Notes: generated by a model from the letters alone, not told the origin. A stretch of DNA of 64,000 nt from Nocardioides sp. LHD-245 (GCF_030929495.1 NZ_JAVFWN010000001.1:1-64000), one strand, 5' to 3'. Shown: positions 47,473-57,876, counted from the stretch's first letter. Numbers and translations are program-made.

Positions 47473-48464
47473 CCCTGCGTCACCCCGGCCCCCTGGTCGC
47501 GCTCGTCGCGCTGGGCGCGGCCCTCGCCGGCGCGGTCGTGTGGAGCCTTTCCATCGGGCAGGGTGACATCCCGGCCGGCTCGGTGCTCCCCGCGCTCCTC
47601 CGGTACGACGACCACGATGCCGCGCACATCGTCGTGCGTCAGGTCCGGCTGCCCCGGACCCTGCTCGCGATCCTGGTCGGTGCCGCGCTCGCCCTGGCCG
47701 GCGCGCTCGTGCAGGCGCTGACCCGCAACCCGCTCGCCGAGCCGGGCGTGCTGGGAGTGACCTTCGGCGCGTCGTTCGCGGTCGTCGTGGCGACGGCGCT
47801 CGGCATCGCCGGCGGCCAGAGCGCGCAGCTCGTCGTCGCGACGCTCGGCGCCGCGATCGCCACGGCGGTGGTGTACGCCGTCGGGCGGGCCGACCCGCTG
47901 CGCCTGCTGCTGGCGGGGACGGCCTTCAGCGCGCTCGTCGCCAGCCTCTCGCTCGGCATCCGGCTGCTCGATCCCGACGCCTTCGACGACCACCGCTTCT
48001 GGGCGGTCGGCTCGCTCGCCGGCCGCGACCAGCAGCCGCTGACGCTGCCGACCGTCGTGGTGGTCGTCGCCATCGTGCTCGCCCTCGTCCTCGTGCGTCC
48101 GCTGTCCGCACTGGAGATGGGCGACGACGTCGCCCACGGGCTCGGCGTCAGAGTGGGCGCTACCCGCACCGCCGTCCTCGTCGTGGCGACGGTGCTCGCC
48201 GGGGTCGCGACCGCGATCGCCGGCCCCATCGCCTTCGCCGGGCTGATCGTGCCGCACCTGGTCCGCCGGTTCGCCCGCGGCTCGGTGGGCTGGCTGATCC
48301 TCCTCTCGCTCGTGGGCGGGCCGGTGCTGCTGGTCGCGGCCGACACCGTCGGCCGGCTGGTCCTGCCCGTCGGTGACGCACCCGTCGCGATCGTGACCGG
48401 CCTGCTCGGCGGCCCGCTGCTGGCGTGGGTCGTGCGCCGTCAGGGCGCGGAGGCCGCCTCGTGA
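47469..48464 (+). CDS. Iron-siderophore ABC permease (FecCD family)
   Basis: The 331-residue FecCD permease has about nine or ten membrane helices. The conserved Arg-Leu-Pro-Arg-Thr-Leu segment lies near 59 and the Leu-Thr-Arg-Asn-Pro-Leu-Ala-Glu-Pro-Gly loop near 85. The start is a TTG overlapping the preceding stop (TTGA). It pairs with the next permease to form the membrane channel of the importer. Confidence 0.92.
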   Translation: MTLRHPGPLVALVALGAALAGAVVWSLSIGQGDIPAGSVLPALLRYDDHDAAHIVVRQVRLPRTLLAILVGAALALAGALVQALTRNPLAEPGVLGVTFGASFAVVVATALGIAGGQSAQLVVATLGAAIATAVVYAVGRADPLRLLLAGTAFSALVASLSLGIRLLDPDAFDDHRFWAVGSLAGRDQQPLTLPTVVVVVAIVLALVLVRPLSALEMGDDVAHGLGVRVGATRTAVLVVATVLAGVATAIAGPIAFAGLIVPHLVRRFARGSVGWLILLSLVGGPVLLVAADTVGRLVLPVGDAPVAIVTGLLGGPLLAWVVRRQGAEAAS

Positions 48465-49489
48465 TCGCCACCTTCCCGCGGCCCGCGCGGCGTACCGTGC
48501 TCGCGCTGGTCCTCGTCGCCGTCGCCACGGCCGCCGTGTCCCTCGTCGCCCTCTGCTACGGCGACGGCTGGTCGGCACCGGGCCGGGTGATCGCCGGCCT
48601 GCGCGGCGACGGTCCGCTCGCCGGACGCGTGCTCGAGTGGCGGATGCCCCGGGTGACCGCCGCCGTCGTGTTCGGGCTCGCGCTCGGGCTGGCGGGCGCC
48701 CTCTTCCAGAACCTCACCCGCAACCCCCTCGGCGCGCCCGACGTGATCGGGCTCGACCAGGGCGCCTACACCGGCGTTCTGCTCGTACTCACCGTCGCCG
48801 GCGGCGCCCACTTCGCGGCCGCCGCGGACAACGGTGGTGGCTTCGCGCTCGGGCTGGCCGGGGCGGCGCTGGCCGGCGGCCTGCTGGCGGCGGGCATCGT
48901 GGCACTGCTCGCGATGGGAAGCGGCTACACCGGCTACCGGCTGATCGTCATCGGCATCGCGGTCAACGCCGTGCTCACGGCCATGAACTCGTGGCTGATC
49001 CTGCGCGCCGACCTGGAGGTCGCGATGGCCGCCGCCAGCTGGTCGGCCGGCAACCTCAACGGCACCGACTGGTCGGACCTGGTGGTGCCCGGTGCCGGGC
49101 TCGCCGTCCTGGGGGTCGGTGCCGCCTGCCTCGCCCGTCCCCTGCACCAGCTCGCCCTCGGCGACGACGTCGCGGTCACCACCGGCATCCGGATCGGCCG
49201 GCTGCGGTTGCTCATCGCGACCGTGGGTGTCGGCTGCACCGCCATCGTGGCCGCCACCGCCGGCCCCATCGTCTTCGTCGCCCTGATGGCGCCCCAGATC
49301 GGCCGCCGGCTGGCCGGCACGGCCGGGGTCGCGCTGCTGCCCTCCGCCCTCACCGGGGCCCTGCTGCTGGGGACGGCGGACCTGCTCGCCCAGGTCGTCG
49401 CCCCGGTGCAGCTCCCCGTTGGCGTGGTGACCGGCGCCATCGGCGGCGTCTACCTGTTGTGGTTGCTGTTCAAGGAGGTCCAACGATGA
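48461..49489 (+). CDS. Iron-siderophore ABC permease (FecCD family)
   Basis: The 342-residue second FecCD permease has the same motifs (Arg-Met-Pro-Arg-Val-Thr near 63 and Leu-Thr-Arg-Asn-Pro-Leu-Gly-Ala-Pro near 87). I chose the GTG overlapping the previous stop (GTGA). The coupling-helix region around Gly-Asp-Asp-Val-Ala-Val-Thr-Thr-Gly is typical and contacts the ATPase. Confidence 0.92.
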   Translation: MIATFPRPARRTVLALVLVAVATAAVSLVALCYGDGWSAPGRVIAGLRGDGPLAGRVLEWRMPRVTAAVVFGLALGLAGALFQNLTRNPLGAPDVIGLDQGAYTGVLLVLTVAGGAHFAAAADNGGGFALGLAGAALAGGLLAAGIVALLAMGSGYTGYRLIVIGIAVNAVLTAMNSWLILRADLEVAMAAASWSAGNLNGTDWSDLVVPGAGLAVLGVGAACLARPLHQLALGDDVAVTTGIRIGRLRLLIATVGVGCTAIVAATAGPIVFVALMAPQIGRRLAGTAGVALLPSALTGALLLGTADLLAQVVAPVQLPVGVVTGAIGGVYLLWLLFKEVQR

Positions 49490-50259
49490 CCAGGCTGCGC
49501 ACTGACGGACTCCGGCTCGGGTACGGCGAGCGCACGGTGGTCGAGCACCTCGACCTGACCGTGCCCGACGGTGCTCTCACCGCGATCGTCGGTCCCAACG
49601 CGTGCGGGAAGTCCACCCTGCTGCGCTCGCTGGTGCGGCTGTTGCGCCCGGAGGCGGGCAGCGTCGTCCTGGACGGCCGGTCGATCGCGACCTGGCGGCC
49701 CAAGGCGGTCGCCCGCGAGCTCGGCTTCCTGCCGCAGGGCACCACGACGCCCGAGGGGATCCGGGTCGTCGGCCTGGTCCGGCGCGGGCGCTACGCCCGG
49801 CAGCCGGCCATCGGCACCTGGACCCGCGCCGACGACGAGGCCGTCGCGGCCGCCCTCGACGACGCGGGGGTCGCGGACCTCGCGGACCGACGGGTCTCGG
49901 CGCTCTCCGGCGGGCAGCGGCAGCGGGTCTGGATCGCGATGGTGCTCGCCCAGGAGACTCCCTACCTGCTCCTGGACGAGCCGACCACGTTCCTCGACAT
50001 CGCCCACCAGTACGAGCTCCTGCGGCTGCTGCGCCGCCTGGTCGACGACGGCCGGACCGTCGTCGCGGTGCTCCACGACCTCAACCAGGCCTGCCGCTTC
50101 GCCGATCACCTGGTCGCCATGCGCGACGGTGCGGTCGTCGCCACCGGAGCGCCGGCCGAGATCGTGGACGCCGCGCTCGTCGAGCGCGTCTTCGGGCTCG
50201 CCTGCGAGGTGCTGCCCGACCCCGTCACGGGGACGCCGATGATCGTCCCCCACGCGTGA
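49486..50259 (+). CDS. Iron-siderophore ABC ATPase
   Basis: The 257-residue ATPase has Walker A Gly-Pro-Asn-Ala-Cys-Gly-Lys-Ser-Thr (36-44), signature Leu-Ser-Gly-Gly-Gln (near 138), Walker B Leu-Leu-Leu-Asp-Glu-Pro and the switch His in Val-Leu-His-Asp-Leu-Asn-Gln-Ala. The ATG overlaps the permease stop (ATGA) after an AAGGAGG. Its 3' end overlaps the convergent sigma-factor gene by 35 nt. Confidence 0.93.
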   Translation: MTRLRTDGLRLGYGERTVVEHLDLTVPDGALTAIVGPNACGKSTLLRSLVRLLRPEAGSVVLDGRSIATWRPKAVARELGFLPQGTTTPEGIRVVGLVRRGRYARQPAIGTWTRADDEAVAAALDDAGVADLADRRVSALSGGQRQRVWIAMVLAQETPYLLLDEPTTFLDIAHQYELLRLLRRLVDDGRTVVAVLHDLNQACRFADHLVAMRDGAVVATGAPAEIVDAALVERVFGLACEVLPDPVTGTPMIVPHA

Positions 50260-51463
50260 GCCCGCGCCGGTCGCGCAGGTGCGCGGCCTCCGCGTCGTTG
50301 CGGCAGAGCGCGAGCGCGGTGTCATAGGCGACGCGGGCCTCCGCGTCCCGGCCCAGCCGGGCCAGCAGCTCCGCCCGCACCGCGGGCAGCCGGTGCCCGG
50401 GCAGGGCGACCTCCTCGAGCGCGGCGAGCCCGGCGGCCGGTCCGCTGCGCTCGGCGACCGCGACCGCCCGGTTGAGGCGCACGACGGGCGAGTCGCCCAG
50501 GCCCAGCAGCTCGTCGTACCGCTCGACGATGCGGTCCCACCGGGTCGCGCCGGCGGACAGCGCGATCGCGTGCTCGGCCGCGATCAGCGCCTGGAGCAGG
50601 TACGGCGCCGGCGGGCCGGTCACCAGCGGCCGCAGCAGGTCGAGCGCCTCGGATGCCTCGTCGTGGTGCCAGCGGCGGCGGTCCTGGTCGGGCAGCAGCA
50701 CCAGCCTGCCGTCGACCGTGCGGGCGTCGCGGCGGGCGTGCTGCAGGACCATCAGGGCCAGGAGCGCGTCGAGCTCGTCGTACCGGCTCGGGAGGACCGA
50801 GCGCAGCACCCGCACCAGCCGGACCGCCTCCCCGGCCACGTCGGCGCGCAGCACGTCGGCGCCCGAGCCGGGCGCGTAGCCGCTGGTGAAGGCGAGATAG
50901 GCGATGTCGGCGACGGTGCCGACCCGCGCGTCCAGCTCATCCGGGGGAGGGACGGCGAAGCGGGCACCGGCCAGCTTCTTGCGGGCCCGGGTCAGCCGGG
51001 CGGCCATCGTCGCGGTCGGCACCAGGAACAGCCGGGCGACGTCCTCGGTCGCGACGCCGAGAACCAGCCGCAGCGTCAGCGCGGCCGACGCCTCACGCGA
51101 CAGCGACGGGTGCGCGCACAGCAGGACCAGACGCAGGCGCTCGTCCATCACGACCTCCGTCTCCGGCGGAGCGGCCAGCACCCGCCGCGCCTCCTGCTGC
51201 AGGGACGCCTCGACCTCGAGCAACGGCTCCTTCCGGGCGGCCACCGCCTCGGTCCGCAGGGCGTCCGTGATCCGGCGCCGGGCCGTCGTCAGCAGCCAAC
51301 CGGCCGGGTTGGCGGGCGGACCCGCCTCCGGCCAGGTCCGCGCCGCCGCCTCGAACGCGTCCGCCAGGCCGTCCTCGGCGAGGTCGACCCGGCGGCACCA
51401 CGCGGCGAGCAGGGCCAGCAGCCGGCCCCACTCGTCGCGCAGGACGCGTTCGAGCTGCTCCAC
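50225..51463 (-). CDS. ECF42-type RNA polymerase sigma factor
   Basis: The 412-residue protein has sigma region 2 (about 10-75) and region 4 (about 110-165) at the N-terminus. A long C-terminal extension with the DUF6596 domain and helical TPR-like repeats (about 185-400) follows. This architecture is that of ECF42 sigma factors, which lack an anti-sigma factor and are encoded with YciI/DGPF proteins. That is the case here, the YciI gene being 9 nt upstream. The extension is thought to control activity. Start is GTG. Confidence 0.88.
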   Translation of the reverse strand: MEQLERVLRDEWGRLLALLAAWCRRVDLAEDGLADAFEAAARTWPEAGPPANPAGWLLTTARRRITDALRTEAVAARKEPLLEVEASLQQEARRVLAAPPETEVVMDERLRLVLLCAHPSLSREASAALTLRLVLGVATEDVARLFLVPTATMAARLTRARKKLAGARFAVPPPDELDARVGTVADIAYLAFTSGYAPGSGADVLRADVAGEAVRLVRVLRSVLPSRYDELDALLALMVLQHARRDARTVDGRLVLLPDQDRRRWHHDEASEALDLLRPLVTGPPAPYLLQALIAAEHAIALSAGATRWDRIVERYDELLGLGDSPVVRLNRAVAVAERSGPAAGLAALEEVALPGHRLPAVRAELLARLGRDAEARVAYDTALALCRNDAEAAHLRDRRGLTRGGRSSASP

Positions 51464-51472
51464 CGGCAGCGG

Positions 51473-51832
51473 TCAGTCCGGCGGCGCGGGCAGGCAGGTG
51501 CGCACCTCGACGCCGTCCTCGGTGTCGGCGAGCACCGCGCAGATCTGCAGCAGGTCGTCGAGGTCGTCACTCTCGACGATGTAGAAGCCGCCGAGCTGCT
51601 CGACAGACTCGACGTACGGGCCGTCGGTGACGACGACCTCGTCGGCGGTGCGGCGCACGACCTTGGCCGTGCGGGAGTTGGCGAGCTCGGCGCCGCCCGT
51701 GACGCGGTGGCCCCGCTCCTCCAGCAGCCGGCTGAACTCGCCGTGCCGGGCATAGGTCTCGGCGCGCTCCTCGGGGCTCGCGGACTCCCAGGTCGCTTCG
51801 TCACCGGTCAGCAGTACGACGTACTCGGTCAT
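51473..51832 (-). CDS. YciI/DGPF-family protein partner of the ECF42 sigma
   Basis: The 119-residue protein has the YCII fold, with the Asp-Gly-Pro-Tyr variant of the DGPF motif near 80 (Val-Thr-Asp-Gly-Pro-Tyr). The ATG at 51832 follows GAGGAG. Genes of this kind are the hallmark neighbours of ECF42 sigma factors and may be the sensed enzyme or target. Its own activity is unknown. Confidence 0.88.
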   Translation of the reverse strand: MTEYVVLLTGDEATWESASPEERAETYARHGEFSRLLEERGHRVTGGAELANSRTAKVVRRTADEVVVTDGPYVESVEQLGGFYIVESDDLDDLLQICAVLADTEDGVEVRTCLPAPPD

Positions 51833-51926
51833 CGGGATCATCTCCTCGTGAGGTGTGCTGAGTCTTCCACCTCGATGACGGGCGAGCCGGCGGCGAATCG
51901 ACAGCTCGCGCGAGATCCGTTCGACG

Positions 51927-53534
51927 TCAGCCGAGGAGCTGCGCCGCGAGCGCCGCGCTGGCCGGGTAGTCGACCTTGCTGACCGGGGTCCGCGGCACCT
52001 CGTCGACGAACAGCACCGTCTTGGGCACCTTGTAGTTGGAGATGAGCGCCCGGCAGTGCTCCCGCACCCCGTCCTCGGTGAGGGCCGTGCCGTCGCGGCG
52101 CTGCACGAGAGCGGTGACCTGCTGACCCCAGCGCTCGTGGGGGGTGCCGACGACGACCGCGTCGAAGACGTCGTCGTGGCGCAGCAGCACCGCCTCGACC
52201 TCCTCGGGGTGCACCTTCTCGCCGCCGGTGTTGATGCAGACCGAGCCACGCCCCAGGACGGTGACCGAGCCGTCCTCCTCACGGCGCGCGAAGTCGCCCG
52301 GGATCGCCCAGCGAACACCGTCGATCTCGCGGAAGGTCGCGGCCGTCTTGACCGGGTCCTTGTAGTAGCCGAGCGGCACCGGGCCCGATCGGCCGAGCAT
52401 GCCGTCGACGCCGACGGGGCACGGCTTGAGGTCGGGGTCGAAGACCTCGACCTGGTCGGTGACGGTGAACCGTGGCGCGCTCTGGCCGCCGTCGGTGCCG
52501 TCGTCGATCCGGGAGCCGGTCGCGCCGGACTCCGAGGCGCCGTAGGAGTCGAGGATGAAGCGGCCCGGCAGTGCCTGGCGGATCTCCTCGCGCACCCCGT
52601 CGGACAGGGGCGCGGCGCCGTTGGAGACCGCGGCGAGGCTGGACAGGTCCCAGCGGTCCGGCTCGGCCAGGATCGCCTCGGCGACCGGGCGCCCCATCGC
52701 GTCGCCGAGGAAGGTCATCGAGACGACTCTGGCCTTCTCGACCAGGTCCAGGATCTTGGCCGGGTCGAAGTGCGGCTCGGTGAAGAGGGCGATCGTCTGG
52801 CCGGCGACGTGGCCGTTGCCCAGGATCCACTGGCTGCCGCCGTGCATCATCGGGCCGCAGGCCAGCAGCACCATCGGGTTCTCGACGGCGACCGCCTCCT
52901 CGGCCAACTGCTCGACGGAGTCCAGGGGCGCGCCGTAGCGGGCGGCGTTGAGCGCGGCCCGGATCAGGTCCTCGTTGCGCCACACGACGCCCTTCGGCGA
53001 GCCGGTCGTGCCACCGGTGTAGAGGACGTAGTGGTCGTCGGCGCTACGGCCCGTGATCCGGCGCTCCGGCGACGCGGCGGCCAGCGCGGCGTCGTACTGG
53101 TCGCCGAGGACGATGGTGTGCCGCAGGGTCGGCGTGTCGAGCTCGGCCACCGCGTCGACGTACTCCGGAGCCACGATGGCCGCGACGCAGTCGGCGTTGT
53201 CGTAGAGGTAGGCCAGCTCGTCGCGGAGGTACTTGTAGTTGATGTTGATCGGGACGGCCCGCGCCTTGAGGCAGCCGTAGAGAGCGTCGACCCACTCGAT
53301 CCGGTTCGTGGAGTGCACCGCGACATGCTCGCCCGGCCGCACGCCGAGTCCGACGAGGTGGTTGGCCAGTCGGGTGGAGCGCTCGTCGATCTCGGCGAAG
53401 GTCCAGATCCGGTCGCCGGTGTGGACCGCGGCCCGGTCGGGCACCGTGTCGGCCATCGCCTCGAGGACGTCGGCGAGGTTGAGCGGGCGAGCGGCGGTCG
53501 CGTCGGGCGTGGCGGCGGGTGTGGTCGAGGTCAC
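51927..53534 (-). CDS. Acyl-CoA synthetase, FadD-like (AMP-binding)
   Basis: The 535-residue ANL-family enzyme activates a carboxylic acid with ATP and CoA. The P-loop Tyr-Thr-Gly-Gly-Thr-Thr-Gly-Ser-Pro-Lys-Gly lies near 172-182, Tyr-Gly-Ala-Ser-Glu near 330, and the catalytic Lys in the C-terminal Pro-Val-Ser-Lys-Val-Asp-Tyr. The start is GTG without a Shine-Dalgarno, suggesting a leaderless mRNA. A KstR-type box lies 19 nt upstream, between it and the divergent OsmC gene. Related FadD enzymes act on steroid side chains or fatty acids in actinobacteria. Confidence 0.9.
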   Translation of the reverse strand: MTSTTPAATPDATAARPLNLADVLEAMADTVPDRAAVHTGDRIWTFAEIDERSTRLANHLVGLGVRPGEHVAVHSTNRIEWVDALYGCLKARAVPININYKYLRDELAYLYDNADCVAAIVAPEYVDAVAELDTPTLRHTIVLGDQYDAALAAASPERRITGRSADDHYVLYTGGTTGSPKGVVWRNEDLIRAALNAARYGAPLDSVEQLAEEAVAVENPMVLLACGPMMHGGSQWILGNGHVAGQTIALFTEPHFDPAKILDLVEKARVVSMTFLGDAMGRPVAEAILAEPDRWDLSSLAAVSNGAAPLSDGVREEIRQALPGRFILDSYGASESGATGSRIDDGTDGGQSAPRFTVTDQVEVFDPDLKPCPVGVDGMLGRSGPVPLGYYKDPVKTAATFREIDGVRWAIPGDFARREEDGSVTVLGRGSVCINTGGEKVHPEEVEAVLLRHDDVFDAVVVGTPHERWGQQVTALVQRRDGTALTEDGVREHCRALISNYKVPKTVLFVDEVPRTPVSKVDYPASAALAAQLLG

Positions 53535-53552
53535 AGGAGAAGAGTGCCAAAC

Positions 53553-53566
53553 TAGAACAGGTTCTC
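53553..53566. promoter_or_regulatory. KstR-type operator in the acyl-CoA synthetase/OsmC gap
   Basis: TAGAACAGGTTCTC matches TNNAACNNGTTNNA at all but the last fixed base. It lies in the 71-bp divergent gap, 18-32 nt before the acyl-CoA synthetase start. Confidence 0.5.
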
Positions 53567-53605
53567 GCCAGGGTTCGGGCCGGTCCGTTTCGGCATGATG
53601 GTGGG

Positions 53606-54085
53606 GTGAGCGACCACCACTACGCCCTCGACCTGGTCTGGCAGGGCAACCGCGGCACCGGCACCAGCGGCTACCGCGACTACGACCGCAGCGTCCTGCT
53701 GAGCGCCGCCGGCAAGCCCGAGCTGCTCGGCTCGGCCGACCCCATGTTCCGCGGCGACGCCACGCGGTGGAACCCCGAGGAGCTGCTCCTCGCCGCCCTC
53801 GCGCAGTGCCACCTGCTGTCCTACCTGCACTCGGCCGTCAACCACGGCGTCGTCGTCACGGCCTACGACGACAGCCCGGTCGGCACCATGGCGCAGATCG
53901 GGCAGGGTGGCCGGTTCACCTCCGTCACCCTGCGGCCGCGGGTGAGCGTCGCCGAGGCGGGGATGGTCGAGGTCGCCCGCGAGATCCACGGCGAGGCGAG
54001 TCGCAACTGCTTCATCGCGGCGTCGGTGAGCTTCCCGGTCGGGCACGAGCCCACCACCCTCGTCGCCGGCCTCGTCGCGGGCTGA
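53606..54085 (+). CDS. OsmC-family peroxidase-like protein
   Basis: The 159-residue OsmC/Ohr-fold protein has the family helix with Cys in Leu-Ala-Gln-Cys-His-Leu-Leu-Ser-Tyr (near 72). The second position normally holding Cys reads Arg-Asn-Cys-Phe-Ile-Ala near 135, so both peroxidatic cysteines appear present. The GTG at 53606 has CATGAT 6 nt upstream. It reduces organic hydroperoxides in other bacteria. Divergent from an acyl-CoA synthetase, it may handle lipid peroxides. Confidence 0.85.
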   Translation: MSDHHYALDLVWQGNRGTGTSGYRDYDRSVLLSAAGKPELLGSADPMFRGDATRWNPEELLLAALAQCHLLSYLHSAVNHGVVVTAYDDSPVGTMAQIGQGGRFTSVTLRPRVSVAEAGMVEVAREIHGEASRNCFIAASVSFPVGHEPTTLVAGLVAG

Positions 54086-54143
54086 CACCCGGGCGCCACC
54101 GGCGCGCCATGAGCCGTTCAGGACGGTCTGGTTCAAAGCAGCC

Positions 54144-54983
54144 ATGACCAGCCCGCCGCGCCGTACCCGCACCGTCCTCGTCGCCGCCGGAGTCGCCCTC
54201 GCCGGCATCGGCGTGACGACCGGCGGCGGGCGTGAGCTGCTGCGCCGCCAGGCGGCCATCGCCCGGGCCCGGATCGGCAAGCCCCTCGGCGAGGACGCGA
54301 TCCCGGCGGACAAGGTCTGGAAGCGCAAGTCGTACGACGGCGCGCCGCTCCATCTCCTCGTCCTCGGCGACTCGATAGCGGCCGGGCTCGGGGCCGAGCG
54401 GGCCAAGGACACCCTCGGCGCGCGGGTCGCGCGGGGGCTGGCCGGTGCGCTGCACCGGCCGGTCGCGCTGCGCACGGCCGCCGTGGTGGGCTCGGAGAGC
54501 TCCGCGCTGGCCGGCCAGCTGGACACGCTGCCGGGCGACTACCGCGCCGACGTCGCCGTGATCGTGGTCGGCGGCAACGACGTGACCCACCGGGTGCCTG
54601 TCGCGACGTCCGCCGCCCAGCTCGAGGAGGCGGTGGTCCGGCTCCGCGGGCACGGGACCGAGGTCGTGGTCGGCACCTGCCCGGACCTCGGCGCCCTGCG
54701 GCCGGTCCCGCAGCCGCTGCGCTCCCTGGGGTCGCGGATGTCGCGCCAGCTCGCGCAGGCGCAGGCGGAGGTCGCGGTACGCAACGGGGCGCACGCCGTG
54801 TCGCTGGCCCACGTGGTCGGCCCCTTCTTCATCACCAACCCCGACGAGATGTTCAGCCTGGACCGCTTCCATCCCAGCGCGCTGGGCTACAAGCGCACGG
54901 CCAAGGCACTGCTCCCCTCGGTCCTGCTGGCGCTCGGGCACGCCGAGCGGGTGCCCTTCGGCCATCGGGCGCCCCACGCCTAG
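54144..54983 (+). CDS. SGNH/GDSL-family hydrolase with N-terminal anchor
   Basis: The 279-residue protein has a hydrophobic N-terminal helix (about 9-26), so it is exported or anchored. The SGNH blocks follow: Gly-Asp-Ser-Ile-Ala-Ala-Gly with nucleophile S77, Gly-Gly-Asn-Asp-Val near 132, and the catalytic Asp/His in Asp-Arg-Phe-His-Pro-Ser near 250. Such enzymes are esterases or lipases acting on cell-envelope or extracellular esters. No operon partner is clear. Confidence 0.88.
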   Translation: MTSPPRRTRTVLVAAGVALAGIGVTTGGGRELLRRQAAIARARIGKPLGEDAIPADKVWKRKSYDGAPLHLLVLGDSIAAGLGAERAKDTLGARVARGLAGALHRPVALRTAAVVGSESSALAGQLDTLPGDYRADVAVIVVGGNDVTHRVPVATSAAQLEEAVVRLRGHGTEVVVGTCPDLGALRPVPQPLRSLGSRMSRQLAQAQAEVAVRNGAHAVSLAHVVGPFFITNPDEMFSLDRFHPSALGYKRTAKALLPSVLLALGHAERVPFGHRAPHA

Positions 54984-54992
54984 CCTCGACGC

Positions 54993-55850
54993 ATGACGAC
55001 CGTCCTGCTCGCGACCTTCGACCTCATGCCCGGCGGCGAGCCCGAGGGCGCCACCCTGCCGGAGGCGCTGGCCACCCACGGGATCGACGCACGCTGGGTG
55101 CGCTGGGACGACCCGGCGGTCGACTGGGCGGCCGCCGACCTGGTCGCCGTGCGCTCCACCTGGGACTACCATCGCCGGCTGCCCGCCTTCCTCGACTGGG
55201 CGCGGCGGGTCGATGCGGAGACCCTGCTGCTCAACGGAGCCGCGGTGTTCACCTGGAACGCCGACAAGGCCTACCTCGTCGAGCTCGCCGACGTCGTACC
55301 GACGGTGCCGACGATGCTCCTCGACGACACGGCGCTGGCCGACGGCCTGACGGCGGCGCTCGCGCGGTGGGGGAGTGTGATCGTCAAGCCGCGGACCGGG
55401 GCCGGCGGCGTCGGGGTCGTCGTGGCCGAGCGTGTCGACGACCCGCGCCTCGAGGGACTGGTCGCCGGGCCGTGGATAGCGCAGCCGCTGGTGGAGTCCG
55501 TGCGGACCACGGGCGAGTCGTCGGTCTACGTCTTCGACGGCGTCGCGCTCGCCCAGGTCGACAAGGTCGCGGCCACCGGCGAGGTGCGGGTCCATGAGCT
55601 CTACGGCGGCCGCAGCGCGCCGGTCGCGCTCGATCCGGAGCGGGCGGGGGCGGCCGCCGACGCGGTCCGGGCGGTCGCCGCGATGCGGGGAGCGAACCTG
55701 GCCTACGCACGGGTCGACCTGATGTCTTGGGAGGGTCGGTGGGTCGTCAGCGAGATCGAGCTGATCGAGCCCGGGCTCTACCTCGACGTCGATCCGGGCA
55801 ACGCCACGCGGTTCGCGGCGCTGGTCGCGGGCCGCCTGGACCGGTGCTGA
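54993..55850 (+). CDS. ATP-grasp domain protein, ligase of unknown substrate
   Basis: The 285-residue protein has an ATP-grasp fold: Trp-Asn-Ala-Asp-Lys-Ala-Tyr near 88, Val-Ile-Val-Lys-Pro-Arg-Thr-Gly-Ala-Gly-Gly near 130, and the metal-binding Glu-Ile-Glu-Leu-Ile-Glu-Pro near 258. These resemble glutathione synthetase/RimK-like ligases. The TAGCCT box 6 nt before the ATG supports the start. Substrate unknown; it is a single gene between the SGNH hydrolase and groEL. Confidence 0.85.
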   Translation: MTTVLLATFDLMPGGEPEGATLPEALATHGIDARWVRWDDPAVDWAAADLVAVRSTWDYHRRLPAFLDWARRVDAETLLLNGAAVFTWNADKAYLVELADVVPTVPTMLLDDTALADGLTAALARWGSVIVKPRTGAGGVGVVVAERVDDPRLEGLVAGPWIAQPLVESVRTTGESSVYVFDGVALAQVDKVAATGEVRVHELYGGRSAPVALDPERAGAAADAVRAVAAMRGANLAYARVDLMSWEGRWVVSEIELIEPGLYLDVDPGNATRFAALVAGRLDRC

Positions 55851-55874
55851 ACTCGTCTCGAACCGGGCTTTCTC

Positions 55875-55901
55875 CTTGCACTCGCCATGGTCGAGTGCTA
55901 A
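55875..55901. promoter_or_regulatory. CIRCE operator (HrcA site)
   Basis: CTTGCACTC-N9-GAGTGCTAA matches the CIRCE inverted repeat TTAGCACTC-N9-GAGTGCTAA with two changes in the left arm; the right arm is perfect. It lies 64 nt before groEL, so HrcA control is expected. Confidence 0.85.
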
Positions 55902-55907
55902 ACATGA

Positions 55908-57596
<1,689 letters not shown>

Positions 57597-57633
57597 TCGA
57601 CTGATCAGGAGCCCGGCTCCCGCAGAACCACTG

Positions 57634-57671
57634 CACGACCCCCGCCTCCGGGCGGGGGTCGTGTGGTTTTT
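57634..57671 (+). terminator. Rho-independent terminator of groEL
   Basis: Perfect 13-bp arms (57634-57646 and 57651-57663) with loop TCCG are followed by TGGTTTTT. Confidence 0.92.
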
Positions 57672-57747
57672 CCGTCGCCCCGAGCGCTGCGCCTGAGTAA
57701 CATGGTGCGCTCCGTGATCGGATCGAGAGGGAAGGGAGTGTGGGTTG

Positions 57748-57834
57748 ATGCCCGAAGCGCAGTGCGCCGCTGTCGGCGCGCCTGAAATCGACCCATCTTC
57801 ACCGGTCTCCGTCCGACTCGGACCTCTTCGTTGA
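57748..57834 (+). CDS. Small ORF of 28 codons before the GNAT gene
   Basis: The ATG at 57748 is preceded by GAAGGGAG, and the frame runs 28 codons to TGA at 57832-57834. The sequence contains Gln-Cys-Ala-Ala and Pro-Ser-Ser-Pro-Val-Ser. It lies in the 229-nt region between the groEL terminator and an acetyltransferase gene whose ribosome site is in a hairpin. A leader-ORF role is possible but unproven; composition is only weakly coding. Confidence 0.3.
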   Translation: MPEAQCAAVGAPEIDPSSPVSVRLGPLR

Positions 57835-57876
57835 CGCTGCTTCCACGCGGCGGGCGATCTCGCTGTCGGACGAGAC

